Shown: in pieces, positions 24,133 to 33,568 of the stretch
Position numbering within the stretch: position 1 is the first letter of the stretch
Layout: each line of letters starts with the position of its first letter
From: TMED69 sp036130055
GTDB taxonomy: Bacteria; Pseudomonadota; Gammaproteobacteria; Ga0077536
Direction: 5' to 3'
NCBI GenBank assembly: GCA_036130055.1
Contig: JAYYOR010000030.1
Coordinates: 1-39,165 of the forward strand
Length of the DNA stretch: 39,165 nt
Notes under the pieces: model-generated
Seen by the model: only the letters and a program-made list of their open reading frames with translations
The model's database searches: none
What the model was told of the DNA's origin: nothing
Made by a program: the position numbers and the translations under genes

Positions 24133-25332
24133 TTGAGTAAGAATGACTATGTGAAGTTATTTTTAATCGCTACTGTTTTGTCTCTGGCGTATGGTATTTG
24201 GTATTCATACAGCGTTTTTTTAGTGGCTTTTAATGAGGCTTTTAATTGGTCAAGGTCAACTCTTGCTGCAGGATTTTCCATTTTTGCGCTCGTTCATGGA
24301 TTAACTAATCCAATATCAAGTGCACTATGCGACAGAATTAATTCGGGGTTTCTTGTGATAGCAGGAGGTCTTTGCATAAGTATAAGTCTGTTTCTTGTAA
24401 GCCTAGTAAGTACACCGCTTGAGTTGTTTGTATATTTTGGATTTTTGACTGCGATTTCTGTGAGTTTGTGTGGTTGGGGACCCTCTCTGGTGCAAGTCCA
24501 AAGAAGTTTTAGAGAAAATTTGGGATTTGCTATCGGATTCGTAAGTTCTGGGATTGGCGTCGGGATGGTGTTTGCGGTTCCTCTCATACAATTCTGTATT
24601 GAGGCGGTTGGTTGGCGTAATTGTTTTAGAATACTTGCCGGCATTTGTTTTTTAGTAATTGTTCCGATAGGTATATATCTCGCAAGAAATTTTGTAAAAG
24701 AATTCAGCTCTGAAATATTAAAAAATAACGGCAAAAAAACCTCATCGCTAAGTTTATCCCAAGCCTCAAAAACGCATCAGTTTTGGCTATTAGTTGCGTT
24801 ATATTTTTTTGGTAGTATGGGAGCTCAAACTTTGCATGTTCATCAGGTTGTATTCCTTGTTGAAAAAGGCCTTTCGCCTCTCGTCGGTGCTTCGGTCGTA
24901 AGTGTTGTGGGAATTTCTAGCATTTTTGGTAAATTAGTAGGTGGCTACCTTTCCGACACAATAGAGCGTGAAAAAGTATTCATTATTGGAAATGTTATTC
25001 TAATTATTGGAATATTTATTTTGTATTTTGCAGGAGAGAATGCTTCAGTTGTTTTGGCGTATGTTTTTGCGATTTGTCTTGGCATAGGTTACTCATCTAC
25101 TGCAGCGATAGCGCCAGCGATAATCAGTGACCACTTTGGCGGGAAGCATTTTGGCAAAATATTGGGCGTTGGACTGTTTGGAGGTGCCTCTGGAGCTGCG
25201 GTTGGTCCTTTTGTGGCGGGAGAATTATTCGATAATTTTGGAAATTACAAACTAGCTTTTATTTTTGCAACAATCTCAATTTTAACTGCATCAATATGTT
25301 GTATGTTTGTAAGACAAAGTAAAGACCTATAA
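24133..25332 (+). CDS. MFS transporter
   Basis: A 399-residue, twelve-helix major facilitator protein resembling the monocarboxylate/oxalate-formate type subgroup (SYSVFLVAFNEAFNWSRSTLAAGFSIFALVHG near the N-terminus and GKLVGGYLSDTIEREKVF between the halves). It starts with TTG at 24133, 11 nt after the hydrolase stop. No good ribosome site is visible, so coupling to the upstream gene is likely; a GTG at 24151 is another possible start. It probably imports an organic acid handled by the adjacent hydrolase and SDR; the cargo is inferred from context only. Confidence 0.88.
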   Translation: MSKNDYVKLFLIATVLSLAYGIWYSYSVFLVAFNEAFNWSRSTLAAGFSIFALVHGLTNPISSALCDRINSGFLVIAGGLCISISLFLVSLVSTPLELFVYFGFLTAISVSLCGWGPSLVQVQRSFRENLGFAIGFVSSGIGVGMVFAVPLIQFCIEAVGWRNCFRILAGICFLVIVPIGIYLARNFVKEFSSEILKNNGKKTSSLSLSQASKTHQFWLLVALYFFGSMGAQTLHVHQVVFLVEKGLSPLVGASVVSVVGISSIFGKLVGGYLSDTIEREKVFIIGNVILIIGIFILYFAGENASVVLAYVFAICLGIGYSSTAAIAPAIISDHFGGKHFGKILGVGLFGGASGAAVGPFVAGELFDNFGNYKLAFIFATISILTASICCMFVRQSKDL

Positions 25333-25358
25333 ATGTCTATTAAATGGGAGAGTATTAA

Positions 25359-26141
25359 ATGAAATTAAATTCAGATATTGCAGCTATTGTTACAGGTGGT
25401 GGTTCGGGTTTGGGAGCTGCCGTGGTTACAGCTTTGAGAGATGATGGAGTAAAGGTTGCTGTTTTTGACCTGAAACCAGGTGATTCGATTAATTATGAAG
25501 AATCCGGAGTTCATTTTGTTAGTTGTGATATTACTAATGAAGATAGTTGCCTGTCAGCGTTTAAATCATCGCGAGAAAAAATTGGACAGGAACGGATTCT
25601 GGTAAATTGTGCTGGAATTAACTTCGCGGCTAAAACAGCATCGGTGAATAAAAAAGATAATTCGATTAAAACATTTCCAATGAATCAATTCATTAAAACA
25701 GTTGATGTGAATTTGATTGGTACATTCAGATGTATATCGCTTGCAGTCGGTGGGATGCTCCACTTAGAAGATTTGAACCATGGAGAAGATCGAGGTGTTA
25801 TCATTAATACAGCGAGTATTGCTGCAACAGATGGACAAATCGGGCAGGCCGCCTATGCTTCTTCGAAAGCAGGAGTAGTTGGTTTGACACTTCCAGTAGC
25901 ACGAGATTTAATGGACTTCGGTATAAGAATAAATACTATAATGCCTGGAATTTTCGACACCCCAATGTTGGCGGCCCTTCCAGAAAATGTGAGGGATGGC
26001 ATTGCTAAAGAGATACCCTTTCCAAGAAGGTTAGGCCAAGCTAAAGAATTTGCTCAATTAGCACTCCAGATGGTCGAGAACTGTTACCTTAATGGTGAAT
26101 GCGTTCGTTTGGACGGTGGGGTCAGACTCTCAGCAAAATGA
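25359..26141 (+). CDS. SDR family 3-hydroxyacyl-CoA dehydrogenase (type II/HSD10-like)
   Basis: A 260-residue short-chain dehydrogenase. The NAD-binding motif TGGGSGLG is at 12-19, the NCAGIN strand at 83-88, and the catalytic residues are Ser153, Tyr166 and Lys170 (YASSK). The stretch TLPVARDLMDFGIRINTIMPGIFDTPML and the later IPFPRRLG are characteristic of the type II 3-hydroxyacyl-CoA dehydrogenase branch, which acts on straight, branched or steroid-like hydroxyacyl substrates. It ends the dienelactone hydrolase-MFS-SDR operon. Its TGA ends at 26141 and the stop of the convergent acyl-CoA ligase begins at 26142, so there is no spacer at all. Confidence 0.93.
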   Translation: MKLNSDIAAIVTGGGSGLGAAVVTALRDDGVKVAVFDLKPGDSINYEESGVHFVSCDITNEDSCLSAFKSSREKIGQERILVNCAGINFAAKTASVNKKDNSIKTFPMNQFIKTVDVNLIGTFRCISLAVGGMLHLEDLNHGEDRGVIINTASIAATDGQIGQAAYASSKAGVVGLTLPVARDLMDFGIRINTIMPGIFDTPMLAALPENVRDGIAKEIPFPRRLGQAKEFAQLALQMVENCYLNGECVRLDGGVRLSAK

Positions 26142-27767
26142 TCATTTATTAAGCAGACGCTTTTTAGCTTCCTCACGTAATTCGACCTTTCTCACTTTGC
26201 CGCTGGAAGTCATAGGAAACTCGTCTAATATAAATATGTGCCGAGGAATTTTAAAACTCGCTACTTTTCCGGTCATTGAATTAGCTATATCATTAGGATC
26301 AAAATCTGAATTTTCTTCTGTAATTATAAAAGCTACAGGAACCTCTGCCATTCTTTGATCGGGATAGCCTACAACTGCCGCGTCTTTAATTGATGAAAAT
26401 TTTCTCAGATATACTTCTATCTCAGCAGGTGATACATTTTCCCCTCCGACTTTCAGCATATCTTTGTATCGGCCCATGAAGACCAGCATTCCGTCTTCTC
26501 GAATGATGGCCATATCACCGCTGTGAATCCAGCCATCTTTATCTATGGTTTCGGAAGTTGCGATTGGTTTTTTCCAATATTCCAACATGTTTGCATATCC
26601 TTTGATCAAAAGTTCGCCTGGGATTCCTGTTGGTTGGGATTCACCTGTTTCCGGGTTTATAATTTTAAAATGATAATCGTTCATGGGATATCCAGAAGCA
26701 TGTGTCCTCTGTTCTCTTGAGTGCGATAAATTTCCCACTGAGACAAAGGCCCAGGTTTCACTCATTCCAAAACCGCTTATTGTTGGGCAGAACACATCTT
26801 GAACTTCTTCTGCGATTGGAATTGTGCTTTCAACTCCAGAGGGTAGCGTTCCGAATCTAATAGTTAATTCTCTGGGTTTTCTTTTTTGAGCGTTTAGTAG
26901 ATCTAGCCAATGAGCTTCAAAACCATGTAAAATTGTGGCTCTCTTTTCGGATGCAAGGTCTAGTGCTTTTTCAGCGTCAAAAACATCCATTAGAATTTGA
27001 CAAGCGCCACTTAAGACACAGGCCATGGTGATTTCGCTGAACCCATAGATATGAAAAAGCGGAAGATAACTCATATGGATATCATTGCATGTTAAACCAA
27101 AAAGTTGGACTCTTTCTGCGACATTTCTAATTGGAATATGAGAATGAACTACGCCCTTTGGGTCGCCTGTGGTACCAGATGTATATGCAATCATCATTCT
27201 TTCGTTTGGTTCAACACTTTCTGCTTTTTGAGAGAGAATTTCATCAGATATTGAGGTGCCTAGTTCAATAAATTCATCCCATTCTAGCCCACCTTTTATA
27301 GCGTTTTTCCCAATTATCACACTATGATTAAGATCAGGGTAATTTGATGCTTGAAATTTTTGCTCTTGCAACAATCTTGTTTCCCCCATTGTAGATATCA
27401 GCATTTCTTGATAATTAATAGGTCCCGACTTTTCGAGTAAGAAAATTAACTTTGAGTTAGACTGTTCCAAGGCGTACCCTAAATCATCTGTCCTATATCG
27501 GGTGTTTAATGGAACTATACAAGCGCCAATTTGAATAACCCCGTACATAATAAAAATCCACTCGGGTCTGTTAGTCATCCATATCGCAATATTGTCACCA
27601 GCAACAATTCCTAATTCAATTAGCGACTTCGATATATTATCAACTTGATTTTTAAATTGAGTATAATTCCATTTATTTCCATTATAAATGATAGCGGTCT
27701 TTTCCCCATGCCTCTTTTGGGTTGCGATTAACGTGTCGCCTAGTGTTCTTTTTGTATACCATTCCAT
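26142..27767 (-). CDS. AMP-forming acyl-CoA synthetase (ANL superfamily)
   Basis: Activates a carboxylic acid to its CoA thioester via an acyl-adenylate; 541 residues. The P-loop-like YTSGTTGDPKG, the GFGMSE motif, the hinge region SGDMAIIREDGMLVFMGR, DMLKVGGENVSP and the C-terminal catalytic lysine in TSSGKVRK are all visible, so the enzyme is complete. Substrate length cannot be read from the sequence. It is 40 nt downstream of the quinone-oxidoreductase gene on the same strand and likely co-transcribed. Beside hydroxyacyl-CoA dehydrogenase, alpha-methylacyl-CoA racemase and MaoC genes, it would be the entry point of a CoA-thioester degradation route. Confidence 0.95.
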   Translation of the reverse strand: MEWYTKRTLGDTLIATQKRHGEKTAIIYNGNKWNYTQFKNQVDNISKSLIELGIVAGDNIAIWMTNRPEWIFIMYGVIQIGACIVPLNTRYRTDDLGYALEQSNSKLIFLLEKSGPINYQEMLISTMGETRLLQEQKFQASNYPDLNHSVIIGKNAIKGGLEWDEFIELGTSISDEILSQKAESVEPNERMMIAYTSGTTGDPKGVVHSHIPIRNVAERVQLFGLTCNDIHMSYLPLFHIYGFSEITMACVLSGACQILMDVFDAEKALDLASEKRATILHGFEAHWLDLLNAQKRKPRELTIRFGTLPSGVESTIPIAEEVQDVFCPTISGFGMSETWAFVSVGNLSHSREQRTHASGYPMNDYHFKIINPETGESQPTGIPGELLIKGYANMLEYWKKPIATSETIDKDGWIHSGDMAIIREDGMLVFMGRYKDMLKVGGENVSPAEIEVYLRKFSSIKDAAVVGYPDQRMAEVPVAFIITEENSDFDPNDIANSMTGKVASFKIPRHIFILDEFPMTSSGKVRKVELREEAKKRLLNK

Positions 27768-27807
27768 GTTAAAAAAGTGTATCAGTTAATTTGATTCAGG
27801 AAAATAT

Positions 27808-28815
27808 TTACTCAAAAATGATTGCGATTCTGCCTATCGTCTTTTTCTGTAAAATTGCATTCATGGCGACGACAGCTTGTTCCAAGTTAAATGTTTCACT
27901 AATAATTGGATTGATTTTTCCAACACAATACCAGTCGAAAAGCTGTTGCATTAAACTTTCCATTTTTGGCCTATATTCTTTTCTTTTGTCGACGGGACCC
28001 CAACCGAAATAAAGACCCATATTCAACCCACATATTGTAATGTTCTTTACGAGAATTAAATTTGCGGGGATAGAAGGGATATTTCCACTCGTGAAACCAA
28101 TCGGCGAGATTCGCCCCTCTGGTTTTAAACATCGAATTGATTCTGAAAAAATATCCCCGCCAATAGGGTCAAAAACCGCATCTACTCCTTGGTTGTCAGT
28201 AAGTTCCATTATTTTCTCTTTGAAACAAGAAGGGCTGTTTATTATGACGTGATCAGCTCCGATTTTTTTGGCATGATTGACTTTACTTGTGTTGCTTACT
28301 GCGGCTATAGTTTTCAGACCAATCGCTCTAGCGATTTCTATTGCAGCAGAACCAACTCCTCCAGTGGCACCGTGAATCAATAGTGTCTCTTTATTTTGCA
28401 TATTAAGGAGATGTTTCCAGGAAATTGCTGCTAGTGACGTGGCATAGGTATTGGTGAAGGTAACAGCTTTTTCATAGCTCAATGAATCTGGTATAGGAAA
28501 TATATTAGCGACATTAGCGCAGGCGTATTCGGCGAGTCCTCCATAGTCGATGACGGCACAAACTCGTTGGCCCTCGAAGAATTGGTTTTGGTCGTCTTCC
28601 CCGAAAACAATTTCACCAGCGATTTCTGTACCAGGGACAAATGGCAGAGGAGGGCGTACTTGGTATTTTCCTTGAACTACCAAACTCGTTGCGAAACTAA
28701 GGCCTGCCGCTTTAATTTTTATCTGATACTCATTACGTTTTGGTAGTGGTGGTTCTATGTTGTTGAGTTTCAAGTTTTCAAAGGGCTGCCATTTTTCAAC
28801 AACTATTGCTTTCAT
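27808..28815 (-). CDS. Zinc-free medium-chain reductase, NADPH:quinone oxidoreductase-like
   Basis: A 335-residue member of the MDR superfamily. Marks: MKAIVVEKWQPFENLKL at the N-terminus, PFVPGTEIAGEI, the cofactor motif HGATGGVGSAA and GVDAVFDPIGGD. There is no catalytic-zinc cysteine cluster, which fits the quinone-oxidoreductase or enoyl-reductase branch. It likely reduces quinones or alpha,beta-unsaturated carbonyls with NADPH. It heads a two-gene minus-strand operon with the acyl-CoA ligase and is divergent from the racemase gene across 102 bp. Confidence 0.92.
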   Translation of the reverse strand: MKAIVVEKWQPFENLKLNNIEPPLPKRNEYQIKIKAAGLSFATSLVVQGKYQVRPPLPFVPGTEIAGEIVFGEDDQNQFFEGQRVCAVIDYGGLAEYACANVANIFPIPDSLSYEKAVTFTNTYATSLAAISWKHLLNMQNKETLLIHGATGGVGSAAIEIARAIGLKTIAAVSNTSKVNHAKKIGADHVIINSPSCFKEKIMELTDNQGVDAVFDPIGGDIFSESIRCLKPEGRISPIGFTSGNIPSIPANLILVKNITICGLNMGLYFGWGPVDKRKEYRPKMESLMQQLFDWYCVGKINPIISETFNLEQAVVAMNAILQKKTIGRIAIIFE

Positions 28816-28917
28816 AGAATTAGATCAATACTTTTGTTTAGAATGGACATATAAGCAGACATGATCATAAAATTCAAGCACAAGTAAAAATGAAAATAAT
28901 TAACGTAGGAGAATACA

Positions 28918-30069
28918 ATGTCAAAAAAAGGGCCCTTAGCGGGTATTAAAATTATAGAAATGGCAGGCATCGGCCCTAATCCTATGTGTGCTATGTTATT
29001 GGCTGATATGGGTGCAGAAGTGATAAGAGTAGATAGAACGGTAGACGCTGATCTTGGCATTGCCTTAGATCGAAAATTTCGGATTTTAGATAGAAGCAGG
29101 CGTTCGATAGCTGTTGATTTGAAAACACCCGAGGGTGTTGAAATTGTCTTGAACTTGGTGTCAAAAGCAGATGCACTCATTGAAGGATTTCGACCCGGTG
29201 TTATGGAGAGACTGGGTTTGAGTCCGGAGATATGCATGAAACAAAATCCTAAATTAGTTTTTGGGAGAGTAACCGGCTGGGGTCAATTTGGACGTTTAGC
29301 CAAGGCCGCTGGTCATGATATAAATTATATTTCTCTTGTAGGTGCGTGTCATAGTATTGGGCATCGTGACGACCCTCCGATACCGCCTTTAAATTTAATA
29401 GGCGATTTTGGTGGAGGAGGTATGTTACTTGCGGTAGGGGTTCTAGCAGCCTTACTAGAATCGAAAGTCTCGGGAGAGGGGCAGGTCGTAGATGCTGCGA
29501 TGACGGATGGAACTGCTACTTTGATGGCGGCGTTATACGGACTTTATGCAGCGGGTATTTGGAAGGACGAACGACAGAGTAATATCTTGGATGGTGGTGC
29601 TCATTTTTATAATACTTATGAGACTAAAGATAAAAAATATATATCTATTGCATCAATCGAGAAAAAATTTTACGAAATTCTAAAAAATTTGCTTGATTAT
29701 GAAGATGACAATAATTTAGCCCACAAACAAGCTGATTCTTGGTCAGAAAATAAAGTGCAACTGAGTAAGATTTTTTTACAGAAAACAAGAGATGAGTGGT
29801 GTCAATTATTAGAGGGCACCGATGTCTGTTTTGCTCCTGTTATGAGTCTTGAGGAGGCTCCAGGTCATCCTCATAATACTGACAGAAACACATTTACCGA
29901 GATCGAAGGAGTGGTGCAGCCATCTCCTTCACCTAGGTTTAGTAGAACGCCTTCCTCAATTCAAAGCCCGCCCTCGGAGGTCGGGGAGAATACGGACGAA
30001 GTATTGCTTGATTGGGGCTTTTCATCTGAGGAGATTTCTAACTTAAGGAGAAAAAAGGCTATTTCTTAA
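28918..30069 (+). CDS. Alpha-methylacyl-CoA racemase (CaiB/BaiF superfamily)
   Basis: A 383-residue class III CoA-transferase-fold enzyme. The racemase catalytic set known from Mycobacterium MCR and human AMACR is all present: His133 in AGHDINY, Asp163 in LIGDFGGGG, and Glu248 in ASIEKKFY. It should therefore interconvert R and S 2-methylacyl-CoA epimers, not transfer CoA. Such an enzyme is needed for oxidation of methyl-branched or steroid/isoprenoid side chains. A GGAG ribosome site precedes the ATG. It is divergent from the quinone oxidoreductase-ligase operon and converges on the GST gene with 13 nt between them. Confidence 0.93.
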   Translation: MSKKGPLAGIKIIEMAGIGPNPMCAMLLADMGAEVIRVDRTVDADLGIALDRKFRILDRSRRSIAVDLKTPEGVEIVLNLVSKADALIEGFRPGVMERLGLSPEICMKQNPKLVFGRVTGWGQFGRLAKAAGHDINYISLVGACHSIGHRDDPPIPPLNLIGDFGGGGMLLAVGVLAALLESKVSGEGQVVDAAMTDGTATLMAALYGLYAAGIWKDERQSNILDGGAHFYNTYETKDKKYISIASIEKKFYEILKNLLDYEDDNNLAHKQADSWSENKVQLSKIFLQKTRDEWCQLLEGTDVCFAPVMSLEEAPGHPHNTDRNTFTEIEGVVQPSPSPRFSRTPSSIQSPPSEVGENTDEVLLDWGFSSEEISNLRRKKAIS

Positions 30070-30082
30070 TTTAGTTTATCTA

Positions 30083-30739
30083 TTAAATACCTCTCATTTT
30101 CATCTTCTCACTGTCGGCATGATAGGTGTTTTTGGCACTTTCTCTCCCATGCATCCTCTCGAACCAATTATTAATGTTGGTGAGATCAGAGGGAATAGTT
30201 TGGTTTACGCCGGCGCCAAAATCCAGAGCGCAGTAAAGAATGATGTCAACTAACCTCATGTCTTTTCCCGTAATATATTCTTTGCCTTCCATCTGCGAAT
30301 TAAGCCAACCTAATTTTGTTTGTACTATATTCGATAGGCCTTCTACGGCTTCAGGTATTACGGTCATTCTTTCTTTAAAAATATCTATACCCACACTGTA
30401 TCTAAAGGCATTGTAAAGGTGTTCGGTTATATTCAATTCGATCCTGCGTTGCCATTGTCTATGGTCCGCTCTTTCTTGAGGGGTACTCCCTATAAGGGTA
30501 GGTGAAGGAAATTGTTCTTCGAGATATTCGCAGATCACTACTGTTTCACCAATTACCGTTCCATTGTCTAGTTCAAGAGCAGGAATTTGACCGCCTGGAT
30601 TTTTGCTCAGGTAGCTTTCTTTTCTATTTTCTGCGCCTAGTAACATATCGTACTCGACAAACTCAATGTCTATTCCTTTTTCTATCAAAAACATTCTAAC
30701 CTTTCGAGGATTTGGGCCTAGGGAATTATAAAGCTTCAT
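30083..30739 (-). CDS. Glutathione S-transferase family protein
   Basis: A 218-residue two-domain GST. The N-terminal thioredoxin-like domain shows MKLYNSLGPNPRKVRMFLIEKG, NPGGQIPALELDNG and GETVVICEYLEE (the glutathione-binding cis-Pro and Glu-Thr/Ser-type loop), followed by the all-helical C-terminal domain. Its role may be detoxification of an electrophile or an isomerisation step. It is the last gene of the minus-strand operon BVMO-LLM-GST, 11 nt after the LLM gene. Confidence 0.92.
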   Translation of the reverse strand: MKLYNSLGPNPRKVRMFLIEKGIDIEFVEYDMLLGAENRKESYLSKNPGGQIPALELDNGTVIGETVVICEYLEEQFPSPTLIGSTPQERADHRQWQRRIELNITEHLYNAFRYSVGIDIFKERMTVIPEAVEGLSNIVQTKLGWLNSQMEGKEYITGKDMRLVDIILYCALDFGAGVNQTIPSDLTNINNWFERMHGRESAKNTYHADSEKMKMRGI

Positions 30740-30750
30740 TTTTTCTCCTA

Positions 30751-31791
30751 TTATTTTTTAAATGCTGGTAATACGTTTTTAGCAAAGATATCCATGCTTT
30801 TGTGAATAAGATTGGGTGCAAGGCCTGGCAACGCCATTTGCAGTACCATGTGGGTAAATCTTCCTCTACTAACATAGTCCGAAATCATTTGTTTCGCGTC
30901 ATCAGGGGTTCCAACGATAGCGTCTTCTCCGAAAAAGTTGAAGGATTGTGCTTTTATCATTTCTTCAACGGTAGGGAGGCTCTTTAATGCCTGGTCGTCG
31001 CCTTCTTGGTCGTTTGCTTCTGCGAACCATTTTGCATAACACTCAGTTAAGTAGTGTAAACTTTGAGCGCATTCTTCCCACGCTTGAGACCGGCTTTTGG
31101 CAACATATACTGCTCTTTGTGCCGCAATGTTATATTCTTTTGGATCTCTTCCCGCTGCGGTCAAGGCACCGTCATAGGCAGCATTGAGTTCGGCGGGACC
31201 GACACTTTGAAAATGAAAACCCATTTTTGCCGCTCTTTCGATCGCTTTAGGAGCAATAGCTCCTAACCAAATTGGAGGGTGGGGCTTTTGAAGCGCAGGT
31301 GGCGATATTTTTATATCATTCAGATAATAATATTTTCCTTCATGTGTAACTGATTCACCAGACAACAGTTTCTGCACTATTGCCATTCCTTCCTGTAATC
31401 TGCCCCCTCTTTCAGTGTGCGATATTCCTTGATCGGAAAATTCCTTTCGTCGATATCCTAAACCAACACCTAGGTCAAATCGTCCGTTTGACATTAAGTC
31501 CACCGTAGCGGTGTCTTCGGCTAATCGAATTGGATTATGAAGAGGAGCAAGTACTAAAAAGGTGCCGATACGTATGTTGGTAGTTCTTTGAGACAAAGCG
31601 GCCGCGATAGCTAGCAGTGATGGGGAATATCCATCGTCAACGAAGTGATGTTCTGTGAGCCACGCATCGTCGTATCCCAATCCCTCTGAAGCGGATATCA
31701 AGTCTAGATGGGAACGATAGAGTTGCTCCCAAGGAACTTTGTTAAAAGCTGGATTTCTAAAAGGCCAAAGGACACCAAATCTTAAATTCAT
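30751..31791 (-). CDS. Luciferase-like (LLM class) flavin-dependent monooxygenase
   Basis: A 346-residue TIM-barrel protein of the bacterial luciferase family: MNLRFGVLWPFRNPAFN, DAWLTEHHFVDDGYSPS (the EHHF motif), IRIGTFLVLAPLHNPIRLAED, SNGRFDLGVGLGYR and KPHPPIWLGA. It uses reduced flavin and oxygen in this branch. It is distinct from the shorter LLM gene at 17982. It lies 42 nt downstream of the second Baeyer-Villiger monooxygenase gene and 11 nt upstream of the GST gene on the same strand, so all three form one operon. Confidence 0.92.
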   Translation of the reverse strand: MNLRFGVLWPFRNPAFNKVPWEQLYRSHLDLISASEGLGYDDAWLTEHHFVDDGYSPSLLAIAAALSQRTTNIRIGTFLVLAPLHNPIRLAEDTATVDLMSNGRFDLGVGLGYRRKEFSDQGISHTERGGRLQEGMAIVQKLLSGESVTHEGKYYYLNDIKISPPALQKPHPPIWLGAIAPKAIERAAKMGFHFQSVGPAELNAAYDGALTAAGRDPKEYNIAAQRAVYVAKSRSQAWEECAQSLHYLTECYAKWFAEANDQEGDDQALKSLPTVEEMIKAQSFNFFGEDAIVGTPDDAKQMISDYVSRGRFTHMVLQMALPGLAPNLIHKSMDIFAKNVLPAFKK

Positions 31792-31833
31792 TTCACTCTC
31801 CCCAATAACTTAAGCTTTCATTAAAGCAAAAAT

Positions 31834-33435
31834 TTAGGAAAAAGCAAATCCCTTGTATCCTGATTCTACGATAGTTTTGACTTTTTCAGCATATTTGGGG
31901 AAACCTCCAATATATGGCATGAACACTCTCGGCTTGCCGGGTATATTTGACCCTAGGTACCAGTTATTGCAGGTTGTATATAACGTTCTACTTGCGACTT
32001 CATTCACGTGAGTTACCCAATCTTCTTCGGCTTCTTTAAGAACATCCACATTTTTAAAACCGTTTTTTTCAATGTGTTTGACACATTCACCAATCCAATT
32101 AACGTGATGCTCGATGCCAACCACCATATTGGCAAGCACCGATGGGCTACCTGGGCCAGTAATTATAAAGAAATTTGGGAATCCCGCTGTACCGACACCC
32201 AAATATGTTTTTGGACCTTCCTCCCACTTCTTTTTTAATTTTAGTCCGTTTCTTCCAATTATTTCCACTTTATCCAACGAACCGGTCATTGCATCAAAAC
32301 CGGTTGCAAACACGACGGCATCTAATTTGTATTCTTTGGCGTTTGTGAGTATCCCCGATTCTGTAAAACTGCTAATCTTCTCATCTCTGGCGTCGATTAA
32401 TTCAACATTCTCTCTGTTAAAGGTTTCATAGTAGCCTGTATCTGAGCACGGTCTTTTACAACCCACGTGGTGATCTGGGATCAGTTTTCCAAGAAGCTTT
32501 TCATTTTTTACCACGGCTTTTAACTTTTCTATGATAAATTCCTTAGCTGTTGCATTAGCTTCTGGATTGGTGGGTATGTCTCTAAATGCACCTAAGAACG
32601 ACAGACCGCCGATGTCCCAAAATTTTTCGTAAGTTTGTTTTCGAGTTTGGTCGTCTACATCGAATGCAGATTGTCTATTTGGAGCTTTTTGAGCCGCGAG
32701 GGGTAGTTTTAATTGAAATTGTCTCAATTCTTGGTATTTTGATTTGATTTCGTCAGATTTTTCTTTGGTTAGTGGTTCGTTATTAGCTGGTATTGACCAG
32801 TTTGGTGTTCTTTGGAACACAAAAAGCTGCTTAGCTTCTTTGGCAATTATTGGGGTCGCTTGAATTGAAGAGGAGCCCGTGCCTATTACACCAACCACTT
32901 TGTATTTAAAATATACTGGTTCATGAGGCCAATTTCCTGTGTGGAACGTTTGACCGGAAAACTTATCTAATCCATTAAATTTCGGGATATTAGTTGAAGA
33001 TAAACAACCAGTCGCCATTACGAAGTATTTGGCTTGAAAGGTGTTGTTTGAGTCTGTTGTAATCTCCCATGTCGCGTGATTTTCATTAAAATGCGCTGAC
33101 ACAACTTTGGTACCGAAACTTATGTTGTCTCTGAGGTTGAATTTTTTGGCTACAAATTGTAGATATTTCAGTATTTCAGGTTGCGGTGAGTACCGCTCTG
33201 ACCATGTCCATTCCTGTTCGAGTTCGCTTGAAAATCCGAAAGAATATTCCCAGCTTTCAACGTCGCATCTTGCTCCAGGGTAGCGATTCCAATACCAAGT
33301 GCCGCCAACATCTGCCCCAGCTTCAAAAGTCTTGACCGTTAGTCCTTGCTTTTTGAATTTATGAGTCATGTACAGGCCTGCAAATCCTGCTCCCACAACT
33401 ATAGCATCGTATCGATTAGATGATTGCTTTCCCAT
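31834..33435 (-). CDS. Baeyer-Villiger monooxygenase (second paralogue)
   Basis: A 533-residue type I BVMO. FAD motif GAGFAG at 15-20, GGTWYWNRYPGARCD at 44-58, fingerprint FSGQTFHTGNWP at 159-170. The NADPH motif reads GTGSSS where the paralogue has GTGATG, so the last glycine is a serine; the rest of the fold is normal. It heads the operon with LLM and GST. It and the copy at 15671 bracket most of the catabolic region. Likely substrates are cyclic or aryl ketones; the two copies have probably diverged in substrate range. Confidence 0.92.
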   Translation of the reverse strand: MGKQSSNRYDAIVVGAGFAGLYMTHKFKKQGLTVKTFEAGADVGGTWYWNRYPGARCDVESWEYSFGFSSELEQEWTWSERYSPQPEILKYLQFVAKKFNLRDNISFGTKVVSAHFNENHATWEITTDSNNTFQAKYFVMATGCLSSTNIPKFNGLDKFSGQTFHTGNWPHEPVYFKYKVVGVIGTGSSSIQATPIIAKEAKQLFVFQRTPNWSIPANNEPLTKEKSDEIKSKYQELRQFQLKLPLAAQKAPNRQSAFDVDDQTRKQTYEKFWDIGGLSFLGAFRDIPTNPEANATAKEFIIEKLKAVVKNEKLLGKLIPDHHVGCKRPCSDTGYYETFNRENVELIDARDEKISSFTESGILTNAKEYKLDAVVFATGFDAMTGSLDKVEIIGRNGLKLKKKWEEGPKTYLGVGTAGFPNFFIITGPGSPSVLANMVVGIEHHVNWIGECVKHIEKNGFKNVDVLKEAEEDWVTHVNEVASRTLYTTCNNWYLGSNIPGKPRVFMPYIGGFPKYAEKVKTIVESGYKGFAFS

Positions 33436-33525
33436 TGCTTAAAGGCCTCTTGAATACTTTGTTATTATTTATTTTCTAACTGTACAGTTATTACGATTGT
33501 AAACTAAATTATAGGCAATAAAAAA

Positions 33526-33556
33526 CCTCGACCACTAAAAAGTGAGTCGAGGTTTT
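33526..33556 (-). terminator. Rho-independent terminator downstream of the porin gene
   Basis: On the plus strand CCTCGAC-CACT (33526-33536) pairs with AGTG (33541-33544) and GTCGAGG (33546-33552), with one bulged A and an A-rich loop. The minus-strand transcript ends in a run of U after the stem (33525-33521). It lies 12 nt after the porin stop. A TTTT at 33553-33556 would let it work weakly in the other direction too. Confidence 0.88.
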
Positions 33557-33568
33557 CTAAAATGATGT

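Noticed and set aside
28812..29237. 141-codon minus-strand frame opposite the racemase gene
   Set aside because: It lies antisense to a clear family member on the other strand and has no family features.
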